A DNA stretch of 64,000 bases, from the NCBI RefSeq assembly GCF_030823375.1, contig NZ_JAUSXB010000001.1, forward strand, positions 3,782,001 through 3,846,000, written 5' to 3'. The translations under genes and the position numbers were made by a program. Shown one piece after another: positions 59,764 to 64,000 of the stretch (its first letter is position 1; each line of letters opens with the position of its first letter). The notes under the pieces are model-generated. The model saw only the letters and a program-made list of their open reading frames with translations. It was not told the DNA's origin and searched no databases. This stretch comes from Pseudarthrobacter siccitolerans (GTDB taxonomy: Bacteria > Actinomycetota > Actinomycetes > Actinomycetales > Micrococcaceae).

Positions 59764-60317
59764 GCGACGCCACAGATTTCTTCACCGGCAACGGATTCTC
59801 CCGGCTGACCGGGCCCCTGGCCGAAAAAGCGCGGGAATTCGACGCCACCCTCGAGAAGGCCCGCAACGATGCAGGATTCTCTCCGAAAGGCAACCTGCGC
59901 GAACCGGTCATCACCGCAGAATTCCCTGGCTGCCCCACGGACCTGCCGATCAATTTCCTTGCCCTGCCCAACCGGCAGATGGATTACTGCCTGATCAGGA
60001 TCAAGCCCGGCCATGGCTTCCCGGAACACGTGCACGGCTACGGGGATGAGATCTACCTGGTGATCTCCGGCCACGGCAAGGTCCGGATTGACGGGGAACT
60101 CTACGACGCCGGCCCCCTGGACACCTTCCACCAGAGGACCGGAGTGCGGCATGAAGTGTTCAACCCGGCTGAAAACGAGGAAGATTTCGAGATCTTTGCG
60201 GTGAATACACCGGCCGTCCACCAGGACCTGCGCTCGAAGTTCTGGGGCATCCCCGTCCCCGGCGCCACCACGGACGCCGAAGGCAGGTACCACCACGACG
60301 AAAGCCCGGTCCGATGA
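59760..60317 (+). CDS. Cupin domain protein (enzyme-like)
   Basis: 185 residues from ATG 59760 (ATGA overlap). The cupin 1 motif is complete, PGHGFPEHVHGYGDEIYLVISGHGKV, with His-x-His and Glu as metal ligands, and GPLDTFHQRTGVRHEVFNP gives the second motif with the last His. The N-terminal ~75 residues are helical and precede FPGCPTDLPINFLALPNRQMDY. The full metal set implies an active enzyme such as an isomerase or dioxygenase rather than a mere binding protein. The reaction is unknown. Confidence 0.82.
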   Translation: MSDATDFFTGNGFSRLTGPLAEKAREFDATLEKARNDAGFSPKGNLREPVITAEFPGCPTDLPINFLALPNRQMDYCLIRIKPGHGFPEHVHGYGDEIYLVISGHGKVRIDGELYDAGPLDTFHQRTGVRHEVFNPAENEEDFEIFAVNTPAVHQDLRSKFWGIPVPGATTDAEGRYHHDESPVR

Positions 60318-61465
60318 CGCTGCCACTGACAGGAATCACAGTCGTTGCCCTCGAACAGGCCGTGGCGGTGCCCTTCGCCACACGCCAATTGGCCGACCTG
60401 GGTGCCACCGTCATCAAAGTCGAACGGCCCGGAAGAGGGGATTTCGCAAGGGACTATGACGAGACCGTCGACGGCCTCTCCAGCCACTTTGTCTGGCTTA
60501 ACCGGAACAAGAAGTCCATCGTCCTGGACCTCAAGACGGAAAGCGGCCAGGAGACGCTGCGCCGCCTGATCTCCAAAGCCGACGTCTTTGTCCAGAACCT
60601 TGCTCCCGGAGCGCTTGAACGGCTCGGATTTGTTCCCGAAGAGTTGTGTGAGGAGTTCCCGCAACTGATCACATGCAGCCTCAGCGGATACGGCAGGGGC
60701 GGCCCGCTTGGCGACAAGAAGGCGTACGACCTGCTGATCCAGGCCGAAGCCGGTTTCCTCTCCGTCACGGGTACCGAGGATGAACCCGCCAAAGCGGGCA
60801 TATCCATCGCTGACATCGCCGCGGGCATGTACACCTACAGCGGAATCCTCAGCGCTCTCTATGAACGGGAAGTCACGGGAAAGGGCCGCCAGCTGTCGGT
60901 ATCCCTCCTGGACTCCCTCGCGGAGTGGATGGGTTTCCCGTACTACTATGCGCGATACGGGGGAAGCCGCCCGGTCCGGGCAGGAGCACATCACGCATCA
61001 ATCGCCCCTTACGGTCCGGTGTCGTGCCTGGACGGGTCCCTCCTGATCGCGGTCCAGAACGAACGCGAGTGGGAACGCTTCTGTACCTCAGTGCTGGCTA
61101 ACCCCGAGCTCGCAACGGATTCGAGGTTCGACAGTGTCAGCAACCGGATCGCCAACCGCGTTGACCTTGACCGGCTCATTGACGAACGGCTCGGGACGCG
61201 GCCTGTCCAGGAGGTGGCAGAGGCTTTGGACCGGGCAGGAATAGCCCAAGGCAGGATGAACGATGTGGCGGACCTGGATCAGCATCCCCAGCTCTTGGCG
61301 CGGAACCGGATCGGAACCGTGGAAACGGAGGCGGGAACCGTCAACGCCTTTCTCCCCGTCGTCGAATCAGCGGGTTGGACACCCAGGCTGGAGCCAGTTC
61401 CCGCTGTCGGCGCCGATACCGAAGCCATCCTCGGCTGGCTCGAAGAGGAGCGCGTGTCCGCCTAG
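60314..61465 (+). CDS. CaiB/BaiF (family III) CoA-transferase
   Basis: 383 residues from ATG 60314 (ATGA overlap). The family III signatures are LTGITVVALEQAVAVPFATRQLADLGATVIKVERPG at the N terminus, DFARDYDE, and YDLLIQAEAGFLSVTG, whose Asp is the catalytic carboxylate. SISIADIAAGMYTYSGILSALYERE-like sequence follows (GISIADIAAGMY). The C-terminal domain with NRIANRVDLDRLIDERLG is normal. It moves CoA to an organic acid and would form the CoA ester that the CitE-like lyase could cleave. Last gene of the operon. Confidence 0.88.
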   Translation: MTLPLTGITVVALEQAVAVPFATRQLADLGATVIKVERPGRGDFARDYDETVDGLSSHFVWLNRNKKSIVLDLKTESGQETLRRLISKADVFVQNLAPGALERLGFVPEELCEEFPQLITCSLSGYGRGGPLGDKKAYDLLIQAEAGFLSVTGTEDEPAKAGISIADIAAGMYTYSGILSALYEREVTGKGRQLSVSLLDSLAEWMGFPYYYARYGGSRPVRAGAHHASIAPYGPVSCLDGSLLIAVQNEREWERFCTSVLANPELATDSRFDSVSNRIANRVDLDRLIDERLGTRPVQEVAEALDRAGIAQGRMNDVADLDQHPQLLARNRIGTVETEAGTVNAFLPVVESAGWTPRLEPVPAVGADTEAILGWLEEERVSA

Positions 61466-61482
61466 CGGCTGCGTTCGCTAGG
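61461..61482 (+). terminator. Candidate terminator hairpin after the CoA-transferase
   Basis: CCTAGCG (61461-61467) pairs with CGCTAGG (61476-61482) across an 8-nt loop and includes the TAG stop codon at 61463-61465. No clear T tract follows, so it is only a candidate. Confidence 0.35.
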
Positions 61483-61648
61483 ACATTCGGCTCACTTGGC
61501 AGCCCGTGGGAAGGGGTCAGTGACGGCCATCAGCCGGCGCCTGGCAGGGGCTGGCTCCTCCATGCCACGGACTCTCTCCGCGAGCAGGTGAGCCAACTTC
61601 CATGACGGCGTAGTGGAGGTTGACTCGGGGTTGCTAAGCCAGCCATCG

Positions 61649-61654
61649 TATACT
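61649..61654 (+). promoter_or_regulatory. -10 element TATACT close to a leaderless ATG
   Basis: TATACT is followed 7 bases later by ATG 61661, as expected for a leaderless transcript in actinobacteria. A TTGACT at 61620-61625 is too far away (23 bp) to be an ideal -35. Confidence 0.45.
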
Positions 61655-61660
61655 CCGAGC

Positions 61661-61735
61661 ATGCCAATCAAGCGTCTCGACCAAGCCCTCCACGCCCAGC
61701 GGTCCGCCCTCAAGCAGCGCAGGGGCGATCGATGA
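61661..61735 (+). CDS. 24-residue leaderless micro-ORF ahead of DUF808
   Basis: Encodes the short basic peptide MPIKRLDQALHAQRSALKQR plus GDR. It begins 7 bases after a TATACT -10-like hexamer and ends in an ATGA overlap with the DUF808 start. The ribosome site of the DUF808 gene (AGGGG) lies inside it. It could be a real leader peptide coupling translation to the next gene, or a chance frame. Too short to judge by composition. Confidence 0.35.
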   Translation: MPIKRLDQALHAQRSALKQRRGDR

Positions 61736-62754
61736 GCGGCGGCCTCGTCGCCCTGCTGGACGACGTCGCAGCGCTGGCCCGGATAGCGGCTGCCTCGGTG
61801 GACGACGTCGCTGCCGGAGCCGCCAAAGCGGGGGCCAAGGCGGCCGGCGTGGTGATTGACGACGCTGCAGTCACTCCACAGTATGTGTCCGGGGCGGACC
61901 CGTCCCGCGAGTTGCCGATGATCAAGAAAATCTTCTGGGGCTCGCTCCGCAACAAGCTGTTGATCATCCTGCCGGCGCTGCTGCTGGTCAGCGCCTTCAT
62001 CCCGTGGATCATTCCGTTCATCCTCATGCTCGGCGGCACCTACCTCTGCTTCGAAGGTGCCGAGAAGGTCTGGCACAAGCTCCGGGGAGACCACTCGGAC
62101 GAAAAGGCGCCAGCCGTTGAACGTGGTCCGGAGGCGGAGGACAAGGTGGTCAAGGGCGCCATCACCACCGACTTCATCCTGTCCTGCGAGATCATGGTCA
62201 TCGCGATGAACGAGGTGGCCGGCGACTCCTTATGGGTCCGGGCGCTGATCCTGGTCCTCGTAGCCTTCGCGATCACAGTGCTCGTGTACGGTGCCGTGGG
62301 ACTCATCGTCAAAATGGACGACGTCGGCCTGCACCTGACCACCAAGGACTCCGCCGGTTCCAAGCGCTTCGGCGAACTGCTCGTCAAGGGGATGCCCGCC
62401 GTACTGGCCGCGATCACCCTGATCGGCACCATCGCCATGCTGTGGGTTGGCGGTCACATCATGGTGCAGGGTGCACACGACCTCGGCTGGCACGCGCCCT
62501 ATGACTTGGTTCATGCCCTCGAGCACCCCTTCGCCGGGATCGCGGTGGTGGGTGGCTTCCTGGCCTGGCTGGTAAATACCCTGTGCTCGGCCGTTATCGG
62601 CATTGTCTGGGGCCTCGTGGTCATGGCCGTCCTGCACCCGCTGCTGAAGGCGCTGCCGTTCGGCAAAGGGAAGGGCGGCCACGAGGAGGGCGACGTTCGC
62701 GCCGCAATCGGCGGCCACCATGAGACGAAACACGACGGCGGTCCCGCCTCTTAG
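61732..62754 (+). CDS. DUF808 family membrane protein
   Basis: 340 residues from ATG 61732, AGGGG 7 nt upstream. The N terminus SGGLVALLDDVAALARIAAASVDDVAAGAAKAGAKAAGVVIDDAAVTPQYV is a DUF808 hallmark. Further blocks are LPMIKKIFWGSLRNKLLIILPALLLV and VKGAITTDFILSCEIMVIAMNEV, then FAGIAVVGGFLAWLVNTLCSAVIGIVWG near the C terminus. Seven or so helices are predicted. The family function is unknown. The cytoplasmic tail is His-rich (HETKHDGG). It begins right after the micro-ORF. Confidence 0.85.
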   Translation: MSGGLVALLDDVAALARIAAASVDDVAAGAAKAGAKAAGVVIDDAAVTPQYVSGADPSRELPMIKKIFWGSLRNKLLIILPALLLVSAFIPWIIPFILMLGGTYLCFEGAEKVWHKLRGDHSDEKAPAVERGPEAEDKVVKGAITTDFILSCEIMVIAMNEVAGDSLWVRALILVLVAFAITVLVYGAVGLIVKMDDVGLHLTTKDSAGSKRFGELLVKGMPAVLAAITLIGTIAMLWVGGHIMVQGAHDLGWHAPYDLVHALEHPFAGIAVVGGFLAWLVNTLCSAVIGIVWGLVVMAVLHPLLKALPFGKGKGGHEEGDVRAAIGGHHETKHDGGPAS

Positions 62755-62759
62755 CCCGT

Positions 62760-62798
62760 CCCTGCGGTCGGTCTCAAACGAGCGGACCGCCCGCAGGG
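62760..62798. terminator. Bidirectional hairpin between convergent genes
   Basis: CCCTGCGGTCGGTC (62760-62773) pairs with GACCGCCCGCAGGG (62785-62798) with one mismatch around an 11-nt loop. It lies 6 bp after the DUF808 stop and overlaps the 3' end of the diacylglycerol-kinase-family gene, so it can end both transcripts. Confidence 0.55.
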
Positions 62799-63742
62799 CC
62801 GGGTCCGTTGAAGGATGCAGCGGTGCTGCTCTGCGGTACCACCACGTGGACGGCGTTGCGCTGGACGGTGAAGTCGGTGGGCGTGAGCTTCGCAATCTCG
62901 CCGTCGAGGTTCACCGGCAGCGGCGGTTCGGTGACCAGCCGGACCTGTCGGCTGGTCAGGTGGTACACCCGGTCGTGCTTGATGAAGCTTCCGTCCTTGA
63001 GCAACCGTGCGATGCTGACGTGCTCCCGGAGCGGCCCGGCCAGGATCGCGTAGATGTCAAGAGTGTGATCATCGATTCCCGCCGTGGGGGAGACCGTGTT
63101 GCCGCCGCCGTAGTGCCGCCCGTTGCCCACGGCCACCTGAAGCAGCTCCTCGAGCTCCAGCGGCTCGTGGTCTCCGTCCGGGAACTCGAGGCGGGCCCGG
63201 AACGGCTTGTGCCGGGCATAAGCCTGCAGCGTAGCTACGGCGTATGCCAGCGGCCCGATGTACCGCTTCAGGCGCGGGCGGAGAGCCTCGGTAACGCCCA
63301 CCGACAAGCCAACAGAAGCGACGTTGAGGAAGGGCTGGCCATCGGCGCGGCCAAGGTCGATGTCCACCACCTTCCCGGCTGCGATCGCGGCGCATGCCGC
63401 GGCAAGGTCATCCGGTATCTCCAGCGTGCGGGCGAAGTCATTGGCCGTGCCCAGCGGAAGAACGCCCAGCATAATATTGGTGCCGGCAACCCGACCGGCG
63501 GCGCAGGCCACCGTCCCGTCGCCGCCGCCGACAACCACCAGGTCGTGCCCGTCGGCAATTACTCGATCGAGCGTGCCGGCCAGCTCCGCTCCCGACAGGA
63601 CGGGGTGCACAACCGAGACAGGGACGCCTGCCTTTCGCATGGTGTCCACGGCCAGTTCGTGTGCCGCAGCCCCTCGGCGTGAGCCGGCATTGATCACAAC
63701 GGCAGCGGAGCGGGCCTCGCGGGCAACCTTCATGGAGGACAT
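62774..63742 (-). CDS. Diacylglycerol kinase / LCB5-like lipid kinase family protein
   Basis: 322 residues from ATG 63742; ATG 63733 is an alternative. The DAGK catalytic domain is recognised by HDLVVVGGGDGTVACAAGRVAGTNIMLGVLPLGTANDFARTLEIP, where GGGDGT is the phosphate-binding and catalytic loop and LPLGTANDFA is diagnostic. The C-terminal domain follows (FLNVASVGLSVGVTEALRPRLKRYIGPLAYAVATL; VGNGRHYGGGNTVSPTAGIDDHTLDIYAI). Members phosphorylate diacylglycerol, sphingoid bases or other lipid acceptors. Actinobacterial substrates are mostly unknown. It is convergent with DUF808. Confidence 0.88.
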   Translation of the reverse strand: MSSMKVAREARSAAVVINAGSRRGAAAHELAVDTMRKAGVPVSVVHPVLSGAELAGTLDRVIADGHDLVVVGGGDGTVACAAGRVAGTNIMLGVLPLGTANDFARTLEIPDDLAAACAAIAAGKVVDIDLGRADGQPFLNVASVGLSVGVTEALRPRLKRYIGPLAYAVATLQAYARHKPFRARLEFPDGDHEPLELEELLQVAVGNGRHYGGGNTVSPTAGIDDHTLDIYAILAGPLREHVSIARLLKDGSFIKHDRVYHLTSRQVRLVTEPPLPVNLDGEIAKLTPTDFTVQRNAVHVVVPQSSTAASFNGPGPAGGPLV

Positions 63743-63805
63743 GGTAGGTGGTTGACCTGTGAATTCTGCCGGCCGACCAGCAGCCACAAGCAAAACGGGC
63801 GGGAC

Positions 63806-64000
63806 CTAGTGCGTGTTTTCGCGCTCGCCGACCGGCCGCGGCTGCTTCCAGGTGGACTCCCGCGGACCGGGAGGGTACGCCGCAGTCTTCCCTGCCCAGG
63901 CGATGACCAGGGCCGCGATGACCGGGATGGCCGCGGCGGCGGGAACCAGCAACGGCCCGGCCACCACCAGCGCGGCGGACCCATACAGTGCGCCGATGGT
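63806..64000 (-). CDS. Small membrane protein, C-terminal part (5' end outside window)
   Basis: 64 residues visible, open at the right edge of the window. About 45 hydrophobic residues form one or two helices (LVVAGPLLVPAAAAIPVIAALVIAWAG), followed by a soluble C terminus (KTAAYPPGPRESTWKQPR). The stop is TAG at 63806-63808. Family cannot be named from this fragment. Confidence 0.6.
   Translation of the reverse strand, partial: TIGALYGSAALVVAGPLLVPAAAAIPVIAALVIAWAGKTAAYPPGPRESTWKQPRPVGERENTH

Noticed and set aside
61492..61662. 56-codon minus-strand frame (MLGVYDGWLSNPESTS...) before DUF808
   Set aside because: No ribosome site at usual distance, no recognised motif, and mixed third-position composition. 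Kept only as a weak possibility.

Overview
The window is a high-GC chromosomal segment from an actinobacterium, most likely an Arthrobacter/Pseudarthrobacter-type member of the Micrococcaceae. This rests on several observations: strong G/C preference at third codon positions, many GTG and TTG starts, ATGA/GTGA stop-start overlaps, an Rpf/LysM protein, a DUF222-HNH protein, Excalibur-domain secreted proteins, and a TTTCGACAGGCTCAA-type intergenic repeat that I recall from Arthrobacter genomes. No rRNA, tRNA, CRISPR array, prophage or insertion sequence could be recognised. Genus assignment is an inference.

Layout. 1-5095: the end of a surface-polysaccharide operon (partial GT2 glycosyltransferase, Wzx-like flippase, large GT-C-like membrane protein, two very small membrane proteins, metallophosphoesterase), with a secreted GH16 glycanase convergent to it. 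6289-13648: mixed housekeeping genes (DUF1622, an epimerase-like SDR, a NERD protein, a pyrimidine-dimer-glycosylase-like protein, an Rpf-like transglycosylase, an adenine/adenosine deaminase) and an odd winged-helix plus X25 starch-binding-type fusion. 13756-17786: acylphosphatase and a 1218-residue nuclease-helicase. 17873-25645: a GntR-controlled sugar-acid operon (MHS permease, polyol/gulonate-type dehydrogenase, ManD, KDG kinase, fructuronate reductase, KDPG aldolase), which together reads as a complete L-gulonate (or related hexonate) to pyruvate + glyceraldehyde-3-phosphate route. 25736-33773: TerC, RecQ, an FdhF/YdeP-type molybdoenzyme, a DUF6457 protein, glutathione-independent formaldehyde dehydrogenase and a GNAT-like protein.

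33962-46573: ordinary accessory genes (serine hydrolase, two MFS exporters, ArsR-SRPBCC fusion, MscS channel, D-2-hydroxyacid dehydrogenase, MarR, GNAT, DUF222-HNH, DUF1801 pair, DinB-like, VOC). 46812-48729: two adjacent secreted Excalibur-domain proteins, one a DUF1524 nuclease and one a PASTA lipoprotein. 48977-54253: CNNM/HlyC-type membrane protein, 3-ketosteroid-dehydrogenase-like flavoprotein, epoxide-hydrolase-like protein, cupin. 54311-61465: a divergent GntR-controlled catabolic locus (CitE-like CoA-ester lyase and regulator leftward; MHS permease, MBL hydrolase, zinc dehydrogenase, cupin and CaiB-type CoA-transferase rightward) whose substrate I cannot assign. 61661-64000: DUF808 membrane protein with a leaderless micro-ORF in front, a diacylglycerol-kinase-family protein and a truncated membrane protein.

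The most interesting non-coding signal is a family of three dispersed hairpins (13658-13729, 21278-21321, 25660-25707). They share a 12-nt loop, a loop-proximal AACG/CGTT and a GCTAC/GTAGC base, while the intervening stem positions differ but remain paired. A second striking point is that the fructuronate reductase gene has no ATG, GTG or TTG start that would preserve its nucleotide-binding motif.
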